Shown: in pieces, positions 45,115 through 55,522 of the stretch
Position numbering within the stretch: position 1 is the first letter of the stretch
Layout of the letters: every line of letters starts with the position of its first letter
Assembly (NCBI RefSeq): GCF_030064125.1
Contig: NZ_CP125957.1
Coordinates: 2,170,001 to 2,234,000, forward strand
Length of the DNA stretch: 64,000 nucleotides
Reading direction: 5' to 3'
DNA from: Pseudomonas sp. G2-4
GTDB taxonomy: Bacteria > Pseudomonadota > Gammaproteobacteria > Pseudomonadales > Pseudomonadaceae
Notes under the pieces: model-generated
Databases searched by the model: none
What the model saw: only the letters and a program-made list of their open reading frames with translations
What the model was told of the DNA's origin: nothing
Position numbers and translations under genes: made by a program

Positions 45115-45483
45115 ATGCACTCATTTTTTGCCAAGACCTTTGGTGGTCTTACTACCAGCTATTACATCCGCCAGTTCCTTTTTGGATTGGTCTTCGCTGT
45201 AATGATCATCTCCCTGGCGGCCAATGGCCCCGGAGGGATTGGCGCGAAGCCTGGGCTGATTGTACTGGCGGTCATCAACACCTTGCTCTATCCATATTCC
45301 CGGTTCGTCTACGAAAGCGTTGTTGGATACATCATGGGCAACAATGTCTTCTTTGTGAACGCACTGTTTATGTTGATGGTGAAGGCTTTCACCATGGCCA
45401 TGTGCTGGTCGTTTGCAATTTTCGTCGCGCCGGTAGGGCTGGCGTATCTGTTTTGGCGCAACAGTCGTTCGGCTGTTGAATAA
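45115..45483 (+). CDS. Inner-membrane protein, unknown
   Basis: 122 aa with about three membrane helices (residues 18-37, 45-62, 78-112). TTSYYIRQFLFGLVFAVMII and YIMGNNVFFVNALF stand out. Not recognised. It precedes azlC by 39 bases, probably in a separate translation unit. Confidence 0.7.
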   Translation: MHSFFAKTFGGLTTSYYIRQFLFGLVFAVMIISLAANGPGGIGAKPGLIVLAVINTLLYPYSRFVYESVVGYIMGNNVFFVNALFMLMVKAFTMAMCWSFAIFVAPVGLAYLFWRNSRSAVE

Positions 45484-45522
45484 GCCGCCATTACACTAGG
45501 GCTATTTTAAGGAGGCGATGTC

Positions 45523-46233
45523 TTGTCGAACGTTAAAACGCATCTGCACGACTTAACGCTTCAACACATTTATGACGGCTTCAGACAGTTAATTCCGATC
45601 TCTCTGTTCGTCATCGTGTTCGGCGTCGCCTTCGGCCTGGCTGCTGCGCAAACAGGCTTGAGTGATACGTCGGCCGTGCTCATGAGTACGCTGGTCTTTG
45701 CCGGCGCGTCTCAATTTGCCGCGCTGGACCTGTGGGGGCAGCAAGTCCCTGTCGTTCCGCTGATGATCACGGTCTTCGCCATCAACGCCCGTCACCTGTT
45801 AATGGGCGCGACGCTTTACCCGTGGTTGCGAGAGTTATCCGTTGCCAAACGCTACGGAGTGATGCTGGTCGTCTCGGATGCCAACTGGGCCATGGCGATG
45901 CAAGCATTCAGTCGCGGCAAGCCGGGGCTCGGGATTTTATTCGGCGGCGGCATAGCGCTCTGGATCACCTGGATCCTGGGCAGTTGGCTGGGCCTTCATT
46001 TTGGCAGCGCCATTGAGGACCCGGTCAGTTTAGGGCTCGATATGGTGATGGGCTGTTTCTTGTTGGCGATGGTCGTTGGCGGGAAGAAAAACCCGCGCAT
46101 GTTCATTATCTGGACTGTGGCGGCCTGTTCATCGCTGTTGGCCTACTGGTACTTGCCGGCGAACAGTCACGTCGTGGTGGGCGCGTTGGCGGGGGGCGTT
46201 CTGGGCGCGCTGTGGATGGAGAAACCACAATGA
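45523..46233 (+). CDS. azlC: AzlC-family branched-chain amino acid exporter subunit
   Basis: 236 aa from a TTG start with AAGGAGG 7 bases ahead. GFRQLIPISLFVIVFGVAFG, VFAGASQFAALDLWG and INARHLLMGATLYPWL are AzlC hallmarks; about five to six membrane helices. AzlCD pairs export branched-chain amino acids or methionine. The stop overlaps the azlD start (ATGA). Confidence 0.92.
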   Translation: MSNVKTHLHDLTLQHIYDGFRQLIPISLFVIVFGVAFGLAAAQTGLSDTSAVLMSTLVFAGASQFAALDLWGQQVPVVPLMITVFAINARHLLMGATLYPWLRELSVAKRYGVMLVVSDANWAMAMQAFSRGKPGLGILFGGGIALWITWILGSWLGLHFGSAIEDPVSLGLDMVMGCFLLAMVVGGKKNPRMFIIWTVAACSSLLAYWYLPANSHVVVGALAGGVLGALWMEKPQ

Positions 46234-46538
46234 ATATTGAAACGGCGGGTTATGGCACGTTGCTTGTCATATTGATCATGGCCGTCGTGACATTGGCGAC
46301 TCGGTGGGGCGGGGTTTTCGTGATGTCGTTCGTGCCCATCAACTATCGGGTGCAGCAGTTCATCACGGCCATGTCCGGCTCGGTGTTGGTGGCGGTTCTG
46401 GTTCCGCTGGCCGTTAAAGGTGATAGCGGCGCACGGCTGGCTCTGCTGACCACCGCAATTGTCATGTTGCTACTGAAAAAGCCGCTGCCTGCGATTGCCG
46501 CCGGAATACTGGCAGCCGCGTTAGTCAGGCATTTTTAA
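46230..46538 (+). CDS. azlD: AzlD-family exporter subunit
   Basis: 102 aa with three or four membrane helices: LLVILIMAVVTLATRWGGVF, FITAMSGSVLVAVLVPLAVK, KPLPAIAAGILAAALVRHF. The small partner of AzlC, coupled by a four-base overlap. The ATG at 46230 was preferred to an in-frame start 18 bases upstream. Confidence 0.92.
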   Translation: MNIETAGYGTLLVILIMAVVTLATRWGGVFVMSFVPINYRVQQFITAMSGSVLVAVLVPLAVKGDSGARLALLTTAIVMLLLKKPLPAIAAGILAAALVRHF

Positions 46539-46548
46539 AGCGCCAAGT

Positions 46549-46568
46549 CGCCCGCTCACACGCGGGCG
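46549..46568 (+). terminator. Terminator-like hairpin after azlD
   Basis: CGCCCGC / GCGGGCG arms, a 6-base loop and a short T-containing tail (GCGTTTC). Weak T run. Confidence 0.45.
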
Positions 46569-46590
46569 AAGCGTTTCAATCAACATCCGC

Positions 46591-46797
46591 TCAATAACTC
46601 AGGGCCGCCGCCTCCCCAAACGAGTGCTCCTGAACCCCAGCCATGAAGTGCAGTGGAATCTGCGGTTTCGCCTCGGGGGGCGAAATTTCGAAACTCCCCA
46701 CGACCTGACCGTGAAGCGCACTCAGCCGTATCGACTCTTCTTCCTTTGCCTTTGCCATTCTCGCGTGGTTCGCTGCGATTTCGTTGAGAGTTGACAC
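46591..46797 (-). CDS. Small protein, unknown
   Basis: 68 aa from GTG: MSTLNEIAANHARMAKAKEE, then ESIRLSALHGQVVGSFEISP and a hydrophilic tail. GGAG lies 7 bases before the start, which supports a real gene. Helical N-terminus; no family recognised. The 253 bases upstream, up to the MFS gene, show nothing else. Confidence 0.55.
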   Translation of the reverse strand: MSTLNEIAANHARMAKAKEEESIRLSALHGQVVGSFEISPPEAKPQIPLHFMAGVQEHSFGEAAALSY

Positions 46798-47050
46798 GGT
46801 ACATCTCCATTGGCTGACTAAGCATTGATAAATTTGCCGCCGCGTCAGAATTGCGTCGTTCTTGGCTGCTCACACAAGCCAGTGCAAACCCTACGCCAGA
46901 CTGACCGTCCATTCGGCGGTGCATTTAGCAGGCGACGAATGGCGGGCCAGCTGTCCAGAGGCACTCGTGCGGACGTTCAACAGCGCCGGCAATGTTTCAA
47001 CCATGCCTCAACAATAAGTCACTGATAATACACAGCTCGACGACCGTTGC

Positions 47051-48262
47051 TCAGTCAGCGTCTGCGCCGCAGATCTGCGGCACAACGGGCGCTTTTTTAT
47101 GCAACACCACCACTGCAATGCCGATCACGCTGGTGGTGAACGCGAGCAGCAAAATCACCCGCTGTGTTCCAACAGGCGCAGCCAGCACCGCGACCAGCAA
47201 GCCCGCCAGCGGTTGCGACAGGTTGTTGAGTAGCGTAATGACGCCGACCGTCTTGCCGAAATCCTTGGGTGGAATGACTTGTTGGCGCAACGTGCGGAAG
47301 TAGACGTTGAACATCTTGTCGAACCCGACGATCAGCAGGAAACCAATGACATAACCCCCGATGTTTGGACTGAGTGCGGTGATGAAGGCTCCAGCGGTAA
47401 TCAACGTGTAGGACACCGCCCCGAGGAATTTCAAGGGCAAGCTCACCCGCGCCAGGAAGAACAGGATGATGATGGTGGTGACCGCCCCGGCCGCCTGCAA
47501 CCCGGCGTAATAGTCCTTCCCAGCGGCGTATTGGCCGATCACCATGGCGGCCGAGGTGGCGAGGGTGACGCCGATAATCAAGTTGACGCCCACCGCCAGG
47601 CCGATGATTTTTTTCAACTCTGTAAGGCGCAGGATGTGGCCGAAGGCAATGCGCAGCGGGTTCAGCCAGACATCGTGATGTTGCTCGAAGGTTTCCAGCG
47701 TGACCGAGCTGGTGCGTTGCCAATATCTCATGGCCAGGTCCGCCAGCAGGAACAGCCCGGCAATCGCCAGTACCACCCAGTGCCACGCCCACACCTCGAG
47801 CATCAGCGCGGCGATCAGCGGGCCCAGTACCAACCCGGTCTGGTCGGCAATTTGCGAGTAGGACAGGGTCTTGGTGTAGGTGTAGTGCTTGAAGATGTAG
47901 GGCATCACCACTTCGCGCGCCATGATGCCTTGGGTGGTGAGTACGCCGCACAGGGCCGAGACGGCGACGATCCAATAGAGACCGCCAAAGATTCCGTAGA
48001 GCATGACCGCCACGCCACAGGCCACGGCGCGATAGACCTGACTGATGTGCAGGAGACGAATGGGCGCAAACTTGTCGCACAACGCTCCGCAGATCGGGAA
48101 CGATAGATAACGTGGCAAGGATTCTACGAAGAAGGCCAGGCCTGCCCAGGACACGCTGTTGGTGCTCTGGAAAACAATCAGCGGGACGATGAACAGCAAA
48201 ATCTGGTCGGCCAGTCGAGAGAGGAACATCGAGGCGAAAAAAGCCAGGTAATCCTTGCGCAT
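47051..48262 (-). CDS. MFS transporter
   Basis: 403 aa with about twelve membrane helices. MRKDYLAFFASMFLSRLADQ opens helix 1; ICGALCDKFAPIRLLHISQV is the loop 2-3 region; LNNLSQPLAGLLVAVLAAPV lies in the second half. AAGGA lies 5 bases before the ATG. Similar to the antibiotic or siderophore exporters of the family, but the substrate cannot be assigned. Confidence 0.85.
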   Translation of the reverse strand: MRKDYLAFFASMFLSRLADQILLFIVPLIVFQSTNSVSWAGLAFFVESLPRYLSFPICGALCDKFAPIRLLHISQVYRAVACGVAVMLYGIFGGLYWIVAVSALCGVLTTQGIMAREVVMPYIFKHYTYTKTLSYSQIADQTGLVLGPLIAALMLEVWAWHWVVLAIAGLFLLADLAMRYWQRTSSVTLETFEQHHDVWLNPLRIAFGHILRLTELKKIIGLAVGVNLIIGVTLATSAAMVIGQYAAGKDYYAGLQAAGAVTTIIILFFLARVSLPLKFLGAVSYTLITAGAFITALSPNIGGYVIGFLLIVGFDKMFNVYFRTLRQQVIPPKDFGKTVGVITLLNNLSQPLAGLLVAVLAAPVGTQRVILLLAFTTSVIGIAVVVLHKKAPVVPQICGADAD

Positions 48263-48390
48263 GAAATTCCTTGATTGCGGTGTTCAGGTGTTACTCGGTC
48301 CAGGCACGGACGCGCAGCGTGATATGGAACTAACATCACCGGTAGTCTCTATATCTTTACAGGGACATCCCTTTTTTTGAGAGAACTGCC

Positions 48391-48909
48391 ATGTTCAAAT
48401 CTCGCTCGTTGATTGCTGCAGTTACCTGTTTCGCCCTGGCGGCGGGCCCTGGCATTGTTGTCGCGGACCCGGGCAACGGCAAGGGCAACGCTCAGTTCGA
48501 TCAAGGTCAGGGACAAGGAGGCAAGGGCGGGCAGGGCAACAACAAGGGGGGCGGGCAAGGAAATCCCGGCAATAAGGGGAATCAAGGCGGCAAGGGCAAC
48601 CCTTCCGGTGGCGGTGGTGGCGGCGATTGGCATAACGGCCCCAGCATCGACCGCGGCGGTATTCTCGGTCTGCTCGGTGGCCATCGTGATTATTGGAGTC
48701 CCGGCCCGGCGCTGCCGCCGGGCATCCAGAAGAACCTCGCCCGGGGCAAACCGTTGCCCCCGGGCATCGCCAAGAAGTTGGACGGGCGCCTACTGGGACG
48801 GTTGCCGCACTATGACGGCTATGAATGGCGCCAGGCGGGCACCGATTTGATTTTGGTGGCGATCGCCAGCGGCATCATCTATGAAGTGCTCAACGGTGCG
48901 TTTGATTAA
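48391..48909 (+). CDS. CigR-like exported Gly-rich protein
   Basis: 172 aa. A Sec signal peptide (about residues 1-26, ending GIVVADPG) is followed by a Gly/Asn/Gln-rich low-complexity stretch (about 28-80). The C-terminal part contains LPPGIQKNLARGKPLPPGIA, LPHYDGYEWRQAGTDLILV and IASGIIYEVL, as in CigR/RcnB-type periplasmic proteins. CigR of Salmonella inhibits MgtC; a role here is unproven. GAGAG precedes the ATG. Confidence 0.8.
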   Translation: MFKSRSLIAAVTCFALAAGPGIVVADPGNGKGNAQFDQGQGQGGKGGQGNNKGGGQGNPGNKGNQGGKGNPSGGGGGGDWHNGPSIDRGGILGLLGGHRDYWSPGPALPPGIQKNLARGKPLPPGIAKKLDGRLLGRLPHYDGYEWRQAGTDLILVAIASGIIYEVLNGAFD

Positions 48910-48970
48910 CCCGGTGTCCAAGCGAAATGGCAGCCTCTTCGGAGTAATGCCAGTCAGTTAAGCGAAACGC

Positions 48971-49063
48971 CTGTGGGAGCGAGCTTGCTCGCGAAAGCGG
49001 TGTGTCATTCAACATTGATGTTGGCTGGCCCGACGCCTTCGCGAGCAAGCTCGCTCCCATAGG
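48971..49063. repeat. REP pair, type 1
   Basis: Inverted REPs at 48971-48996 and 49036-49061, between convergent cigR-like and sigma-54 activator genes; it may serve as the shared terminator. Confidence 0.88.
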
Positions 49064-49070
49064 TTTCGTA

Positions 49071-50915
49071 TCAGTTTTCGAGTTGCCGCAGGCGTTTGTA
49101 CAAGGTATTGCGGCTGACCCCCAGCCGTCGCGCCAGATGCGATATGTTGCCGCCCACCGCCTGCAACTGGCGGTTCAGATCCTCGACATCGTTCAGGTCC
49201 ACCGTCAGCGGTTCGGGCGTTTCCACCGGCTCCATTTCCAGGTCGACAAAGAAATCGTCGGGCAGATGCTCCGGGCGGATCGGTTGTTCCTCGGCCATCG
49301 CCAGGGCCACTTGCAGCACGCTGCTGACCTGGCGCAGGTTGCCTGGCCACGGATGGCGGTCGAACAGGTCCAATACTTCACGGCTCAAACCGGCCCACTG
49401 GCTCGGTTCGCGATGGTGTTCCCAGAGGCGTTTGAACAGGGCCTGTTTGTCGCTGCGTTCGCGCAACGGTGGCAGTTCCAGGGTCAGGCCGCCAATGCGG
49501 TAGTACAGGTCTTCGCGAAACCGGCCCAGTTGCACCTGTTCGCGCAGCGAGCGGTTAGTGGCGGAAATGATGCGGATGTCCACCGGGAACAGCTCGGCGC
49601 TGCCCACCGGTTGCACGCAACGTTCCTGCAAGACCCGCAGCAGCCGGGCCTGGGTCGGCAGGGGCATGTCGCCGATCTCATCGAGGAACAGCGTGCCACG
49701 GTCGGCCTTGCGGATCAGGCCAATGCTGCCCTTTTGGTTGGCGCCGGTGAAGGCGCCTTTTTCGTAACCGAACAATTCCGATTCCACCAACTCGGCGGGG
49801 ATCGCCGCGCAGTTGACCGCGATGAACGGCTGCTTGCAGCGGGAACTGGCCTGGTGCAGGGCTTTGACGAACACTTCCTTGCCGACGCCGGTCTCGCCGT
49901 GGATCAGTAGCGGAATATCTTTTTCCAGCAAACGCTCGGCTTGGCGCACGGCCTTTTCCACCCGGCTGTCGCCGAAGTGCAGGGTGTTGAGGCTGATGAC
50001 GTGGCCGGCCGGGGCTTGCGCGGGCGATGGTTCGGCGAAGACTCGCGCCTTGATCGTTATTTGGTTCGGGCGCCTGAGCAAGCACTGGAAACGATTGCTG
50101 CCGGACGCTTGCAGGGCGAACGGCAGGCCGTCGGGCTGGTTCAGCAGTTCCAGCAGTGACACTTTGAACAGGCTTTCAATGCTGACCCGCGACAGGCTCA
50201 GGCCAAGCAGGTTGTCGGCCCGGCGGTTGGCGGACAGCACCTGGCCGCTCTCATCGAAGATCAGCAGCCCGGCCCATTGGCTGTCGAGGTTGTTCAATCC
50301 GGTGTTGAAGGTGAGCTGGAAGTGTTCACCGCGAAACAGATTGAGGATCAGCCGGTTCTCCACGGTCTGGCTCATCATCTTGACCATGCCCAGGGTGTGG
50401 GAGGGCGGCAGGTAGCTGTCGCTGGAAACATCCAGCACCGCGATGACCTTGCGCTCGGCGTCGAAAATCGGCGCGGCGGAGCCGGTCATGAAGCGGTTGG
50501 CCTTGAGAAAATGCTCATCGTGTTCGATGTGTACCGCCTGTTCACAGGCCAGTGCGGTGCCGATGGCGTTGGTGCCGCTGCAGCGCTCCATCCAGCTCGC
50601 CCCGGCGCTGAAGCCATGGGCCAGTTTCGGCTCGATGAAGCGCTGGGTACCCCAGGAAGTCAGCACCTGGCCCTGATTATCGGCCAGCATGATCAGGCAA
50701 TTGGAGTTGCTCAGGATGTTCTCGTAATACGGCAGGACTTCCTGGTGGGTGGTCTGTACCAGCGAATGCTGGCTCTCCAGCAGTTGGGCGATGCCTTCGG
50801 CGGGCAGTTGATCGAAGGCCGGCGCGCTCTGATGGCTCAGGCCAAAGGCGCGGCAACGGGACCAGGAGGCCTGGATGATGGCGTCGTGGGACAAGGCGGG
50901 GGCAGGTGCGGCCAT
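49071..50915 (-). CDS. Sigma-54-dependent activator, AcoR/DhaR type
   Basis: 614 aa. An N-terminal GAF region and a PAS segment (about 210-310) are followed by an AAA+ domain (about 315-545) with Walker A GETGVGKE (about 339-346) and GAFTGA (about 386-391), which contacts sigma-54. The C-terminus has a Fis-type HTH (NISHLARRLGVSRNTLYKRL). The layout is that of AcoR/DhaR, activators of acetoin and dihydroxyacetone/glycerol catabolism. The ATG at 50915 was chosen because the extension upstream runs into a REP. It is divergent from the ABC operon, which has a -24/-12 promoter. Confidence 0.92.
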   Translation of the reverse strand: MAAPAPALSHDAIIQASWSRCRAFGLSHQSAPAFDQLPAEGIAQLLESQHSLVQTTHQEVLPYYENILSNSNCLIMLADNQGQVLTSWGTQRFIEPKLAHGFSAGASWMERCSGTNAIGTALACEQAVHIEHDEHFLKANRFMTGSAAPIFDAERKVIAVLDVSSDSYLPPSHTLGMVKMMSQTVENRLILNLFRGEHFQLTFNTGLNNLDSQWAGLLIFDESGQVLSANRRADNLLGLSLSRVSIESLFKVSLLELLNQPDGLPFALQASGSNRFQCLLRRPNQITIKARVFAEPSPAQAPAGHVISLNTLHFGDSRVEKAVRQAERLLEKDIPLLIHGETGVGKEVFVKALHQASSRCKQPFIAVNCAAIPAELVESELFGYEKGAFTGANQKGSIGLIRKADRGTLFLDEIGDMPLPTQARLLRVLQERCVQPVGSAELFPVDIRIISATNRSLREQVQLGRFREDLYYRIGGLTLELPPLRERSDKQALFKRLWEHHREPSQWAGLSREVLDLFDRHPWPGNLRQVSSVLQVALAMAEEQPIRPEHLPDDFFVDLEMEPVETPEPLTVDLNDVEDLNRQLQAVGGNISHLARRLGVSRNTLYKRLRQLEN

Positions 50916-51013
50916 GGGGGCACTCTCGCAGGTGCTGTTTTTATTGTTGTGGGCAGTCTCGCACATCCTCCTTGTGCTGGGGCAGATCCAGGCACTACTT
51001 AATATGCACAGAC

Positions 51014-51105
51014 CCTGTGGGATCGAGCTTGCTCGCGATAGCGGTGGATCAGTCACCTTGGTTCAGCTGACCCACCGCTATCGCGAGCAAGCTCGATCCC
51101 ACAGG
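51014..51105. repeat. REP pair, type 1 variant
   Basis: Inverted REPs at 51014-51040 and 51076-51105 in which GGGAGCGAGC is replaced by GGGATCGAGC in both members, so the pair has co-varied. It lies in the activator/glp intergenic region. Confidence 0.87.
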
Positions 51106-51118
51106 TCCTATTCAGTGT

Positions 51119-51188
51119 TGTTCAAATTTGTTCATTGTCAACCGGGTAATTGTTCAGTTGTTCATTTACGGCTGTTCATTTGTGTTCA
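51119..51188 (+). promoter_or_regulatory. Six TGTTCA repeats, candidate activator sites
   Basis: TGTTCA occurs at 51119, 51129, 51151, 51159, 51173 and 51183, always in the same orientation. The cluster lies 65-135 bases before the -24 element, where enhancer sites of sigma-54 activators normally sit. Two pairs are spaced exactly 10 bases, one helical turn. Confidence 0.7.
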
Positions 51189-51252
51189 TCAACGAATGCG
51201 TTTTTTTGAATAAACAAAGAAAAAACCAATCCGATCAAAGGCTTGTGATTTC

Positions 51253-51267
51253 TGGCACGGCTTTCGC
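51253..51267 (+). promoter_or_regulatory. Sigma-54 promoter of the glp operon
   Basis: TGGCACGGCTTTCGC: -24 GG and -12 GC separated by exactly 10 bases; consensus TGGCACG-N4-TTGCW with one mismatch. It lies 46 bases before the first ABC gene. Confidence 0.82.
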
Positions 51268-51313
51268 TTTTAGGTTCGGGTCGCTTGACTCCAAATAATA
51301 AAAAGGCCGAGCC

Positions 51314-52408
51314 ATGTCATTACAGCTTGAGCACATCTGTCGCACCGTCGAAGGCCAGACCTGGATCGACGATGCCAATCTGAGTTTCGAACCCGGATCC
51401 TTCAACGTCCTGCTGGGCCGCACACTGTCCGGCAAGACCAGCCTCATGCGGCTGATGGCCGGACTGGATAAGCCCGACAGCGGTCGCATCCTGATGAACG
51501 GCGTCGACGTCACCAAGCGCCCGGTGCGCTTGCGCAACGTGTCGATGGTCTATCAGCAGTTCATCAATTACCCGACCATGACCGTTTTCGAAAACATCGC
51601 CTCGCCGCTGCGCCAGGCCGGTGTGTCCAACGAGGTGATCCAGAGCAAGGTGCTGGAAACCGCCAGGATGTTGCGGATCGAAAAATTCCTGCAGCGCCAT
51701 CCGCTGGAATTGTCCGGCGGCCAGCAGCAGCGCACGGCCATGGCTCGGGCACTGGTCAAGGACGCTGAACTGATTCTGTTCGACGAGCCGCTGGTGAACC
51801 TGGACTACAAGTTGCGTGAAGAACTTCGCCAGGAAATGCGCGAACTGTTCGAGGCCCGCCACACCATCGCCGTCTATGCCACCACCGAGCCCAACGAAGC
51901 GTTGGCCTTGGGCGGCACGACCACGATTCTGCACGAGGGTCGGATCATCCAGAGCGGGAAGTCGTCTTCGGTGTATCACCAGCCGCAGACCGTGCTGGCT
52001 GCCGAGCTGTTTTCCGAACCGCCCATCAACCTCATGCCGGGACGCATCGCTGGCAATGAGGTGAGCTTCGCCAATTTCGTGCACTTCCCGCTGAACGTCG
52101 ACTTGCGTCCGGTGGGCGAGGGCGAGTTCCGTTTCGGTGTGCGCCCCAGCCACATCTCCCTGGTGCCCAGCAACGACGATGACCTCGAACTGGCGGTGAC
52201 CGTCGAGGTGGCCGAGATCAGCGGTTCGGAGACGTTCCTGCACGTGCGCAACGAGCATTTCCTGTTGGTGCTGCACTTGCCCGGGGTGCACGAGTACGAC
52301 GTGGACGCGCCGATCCGTATCTACATCCCGACCCACAAACTGTTTGTCTTCGATGCCCAGGGCAAGTTGGTCCAAGCCCCCGGCCAGCGTATTGCGAGGG
52401 TTGCCTGA
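51314..52408 (+). CDS. glpS: ABC transporter ATPase 1 (GlpS-like)
   Basis: 364 aa. Walker A is the unusual GRTLSGKTS (residues 35-43), the signature LSGGQ is intact (133-137), and Walker B is LILFDEP. The switch His is missing: where most importers have VTHDQ this has ATTEP (Thr191). A C-terminal TOBE-type domain follows. The layout matches rhizobial GlpS of the glycerol importer. One base overlaps the second ATPase gene. Substrate assignment is by homology of the whole operon. Confidence 0.88.
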   Translation: MSLQLEHICRTVEGQTWIDDANLSFEPGSFNVLLGRTLSGKTSLMRLMAGLDKPDSGRILMNGVDVTKRPVRLRNVSMVYQQFINYPTMTVFENIASPLRQAGVSNEVIQSKVLETARMLRIEKFLQRHPLELSGGQQQRTAMARALVKDAELILFDEPLVNLDYKLREELRQEMRELFEARHTIAVYATTEPNEALALGGTTTILHEGRIIQSGKSSSVYHQPQTVLAAELFSEPPINLMPGRIAGNEVSFANFVHFPLNVDLRPVGEGEFRFGVRPSHISLVPSNDDDLELAVTVEVAEISGSETFLHVRNEHFLLVLHLPGVHEYDVDAPIRIYIPTHKLFVFDAQGKLVQAPGQRIARVA

Positions 52409-53513
52409 TGGCTGAAATTCGTTTGCAGAACCTCGCCCACAGCTACACCAGTACCCCGGCGGGCCCGGAAGACTACGCGATCCGCGAGATGAACCACATC
52501 TGGGAGCAGGGCGGCGCCTACGCGTTGCTCGGGCCTTCGGGCTGCGGTAAATCCACGTTGCTCAACATCATTTCCGGACTGCTCAGCCCCTCCGAAGGAC
52601 AGGTGATGTTCGACAGTAAAGTCGTCAACGACCTGACCCCGGAGCGGCGCAACATTGCCCAGGTGTTCCAGTTCCCGGTGGTGTACGACACCATGACGGT
52701 GTTCGACAACCTGGCGTTCCCGCTGCGCAACCAGGGCATGGCCGAGGCGAAGATTCATACCAAGGTGCAGGAAATCGCCGAGGTCCTCGACCTGCAGAGC
52801 CTGCTGGACAAAAAGGCCCGCAACCTCACCGCCGATGAAAAACAGAAAGTCTCCATGGGCCGTGGCCTGGTGCGCGACGACGTGTCGGCGATCCTGTTCG
52901 ACGAACCACTGACGGTGATCGACCCGCACCTGAAATGGAAGCTGCGGCGCAAGCTCAAGCAGATCCACGAGCAGTTCAACATCACCATGGTCTATGTCAC
53001 CCACGACCAGTTGGAGGCGTCCACCTTCGCCGACAAGATCGCTGTGATGTATGGCGGCCAGATCGTGCAGTTCGGCACGCCTCGGGATCTGTTCGAGCGC
53101 CCGAGTCACACCTTTGTCGGCTACTTCATTGGCAGCCCGGGGATGAACCTGATCGAGGTCACGGCGCAACCCGGTGGTGTCGGCTTCGGCTCGACTCATT
53201 TGCCCCTGTCCTCGACCTTGCAACAGCGTATCGCCGAGGCGGAAGGCAAGAGCCTGAAGGTCGGTATTCGTCCGGAGTTCGTCCATGTCTGGGATGGGCC
53301 TTACGACGACGCGATGCGGGCCGACGTCGTCCACGTCGAAGACCTGGGCACCTACAAGATCCTGACCCTCAACCTCGATGGCGCGCCGCTGAAGGTGCGC
53401 CTGGCCGAAGACAAACCGGTGCCGGAAGGCACCGCGTACATCAGTTTTCCGGCCCAATGGCTGATGGTCTATGCCGATGAATACTTGCTGGAACCGTTGA
53501 GCGAGGTACAGCC

Positions 53514-53517
<4 letters not shown>
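52408..53517 (+). CDS. glpT: ABC transporter ATPase 2 (GlpT-like)
   Basis: 369 aa. Walker A is canonical (GPSGCGKST, residues 42-50), Walker B is ILFDEP and the switch His199 is present (VTHDQLEA). The signature is degenerate: LTADEKQ (from residue 140) in place of LSGGQ. A C-terminal TOBE-like domain is present. It complements GlpS, which has the opposite defects. The name follows rhizobial glpSTPQUV and has nothing to do with the E. coli glycerol-3-phosphate antiporter GlpT. It overlaps the next gene by ATGA. Confidence 0.88.
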
Positions 53518-54380
<863 letters not shown>

Positions 54381-54390
54381 GGCCCGTACG

Positions 54391-55191
54391 ATGAGCAAGA
54401 GAAAACTGATTCCGCTGCTGATCTACATCCTGTTCCTGCTGGTGCCCATCTACTGGCTGCTGAACATGTCGTTCAAGAGCAATACCGAGATCCTCGGTAG
54501 CCTGACCCTGTGGCCCCACGATTTCACCTTCCAGAACTACAAGGTGATCTTCACCGACCCGAGCTGGTACACCGGTTACCTGAACTCGCTGTACTACGTG
54601 AGCCTGAACACGGTGATTTCCTTGGGCGTGGCGCTGCCGGCGGCTTATGCGTTTTCCCGCTATCGGTTCCTGGGGGACAAGCACCTGTTCTTCTGGTTGC
54701 TCACCAACCGCATGGCGCCACCGGCGGTGTTCCTGCTGCCGTTCTTCCAGCTGTATTCGTCCATCGGGCTGTTCGACACCCATATTGCCGTGGCGTTGGC
54801 CCATTGCCTGTTCAACGTGCCACTGGCGGTGTGGATCCTCGAAGGCTTCATGTCCGGGGTGCCGAAAGAAATTGACGAGACTGCCTACATTGACGGCTAC
54901 AGTTTCCCCAAGTTCTTCGCCAAGATCTTCATTCCGTTGATCGGTTCCGGCATCGGTGTCACGGCGTTCTTCTGCTTCATGTTTTCCTGGGTCGAACTGC
55001 TGCTGGCACGCACGCTGACCTCGGTGAATGCCAAGCCGATCGCGGCGGTCATGACCCGCACCGTGTCGGCATCCGGTATCGATTGGGGTGTCCTGGCGGC
55101 GGCGGGAGTGTTGACCATCCTGCCGGGTATGCTGGTGATCTGGTTCGTTCGCAACCACGTGGCCAAGGGCTTTGCCCTGGGCCGGGTCTGA
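54391..55191 (+). CDS. glpQ: ABC transporter permease 2 (GlpQ-like)
   Basis: 266 aa with six membrane helices. The EAA loop is EIDETAYIDGYSFPKFFAKI (about residues 157-176). It pairs with GlpP to form the channel. The name follows the rhizobial operon and is unrelated to the E. coli phosphodiesterase GlpQ. Confidence 0.92.
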   Translation: MSKRKLIPLLIYILFLLVPIYWLLNMSFKSNTEILGSLTLWPHDFTFQNYKVIFTDPSWYTGYLNSLYYVSLNTVISLGVALPAAYAFSRYRFLGDKHLFFWLLTNRMAPPAVFLLPFFQLYSSIGLFDTHIAVALAHCLFNVPLAVWILEGFMSGVPKEIDETAYIDGYSFPKFFAKIFIPLIGSGIGVTAFFCFMFSWVELLLARTLTSVNAKPIAAVMTRTVSASGIDWGVLAAAGVLTILPGMLVIWFVRNHVAKGFALGRV

Positions 55192-55201
55192 GGAGTCGAT
55201 G

Positions 55202-55474
55202 ATGGAATGGATGAACTGGACCGCCCCCACGGCGGCTTTCTTTGGGGTCATCGGCTTGCTGCTGGCAGGCATGACCACGTGGGAATTGCGTTCGCCGAGT
55301 ATCCCTCGGCGTGGTTTCCTGCCGATTGCCACCACCCGTGGCGATCGGTTGTTTATCGGTCTTCTCGGTAGCGCCTACCTGCATCTGCTGGTAATTGGCG
55401 TTACCGACTGGAGCATCTGGATAGCGTTCGCGTTGTCTTTGGTGTGGCTGTTGGCAGTGATGCGGTGGGGCTAG
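55202..55474 (+). CDS. glpU: DUF2160 membrane protein (GlpU-like)
   Basis: 90 aa with about three helices: FFGVIGLLLAGMTTWELRSP, GDRLFIGLLGSAYLHLLVIG, DWSIWIAFALSLVWLLAVMR. DUF2160 genes are regularly found inside glycerol ABC operons. Role unknown. AGGAG gives a 6-base spacing to the ATG at 55202, better than one codon earlier. Confidence 0.85.
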   Translation: MEWMNWTAPTAAFFGVIGLLLAGMTTWELRSPSIPRRGFLPIATTRGDRLFIGLLGSAYLHLLVIGVTDWSIWIAFALSLVWLLAVMRWG

Positions 55475-55522
55475 TCGCGAGTGTTCGACGATCAGGCTCT
55501 TAAACCCAAACAGGAGGTCTCT

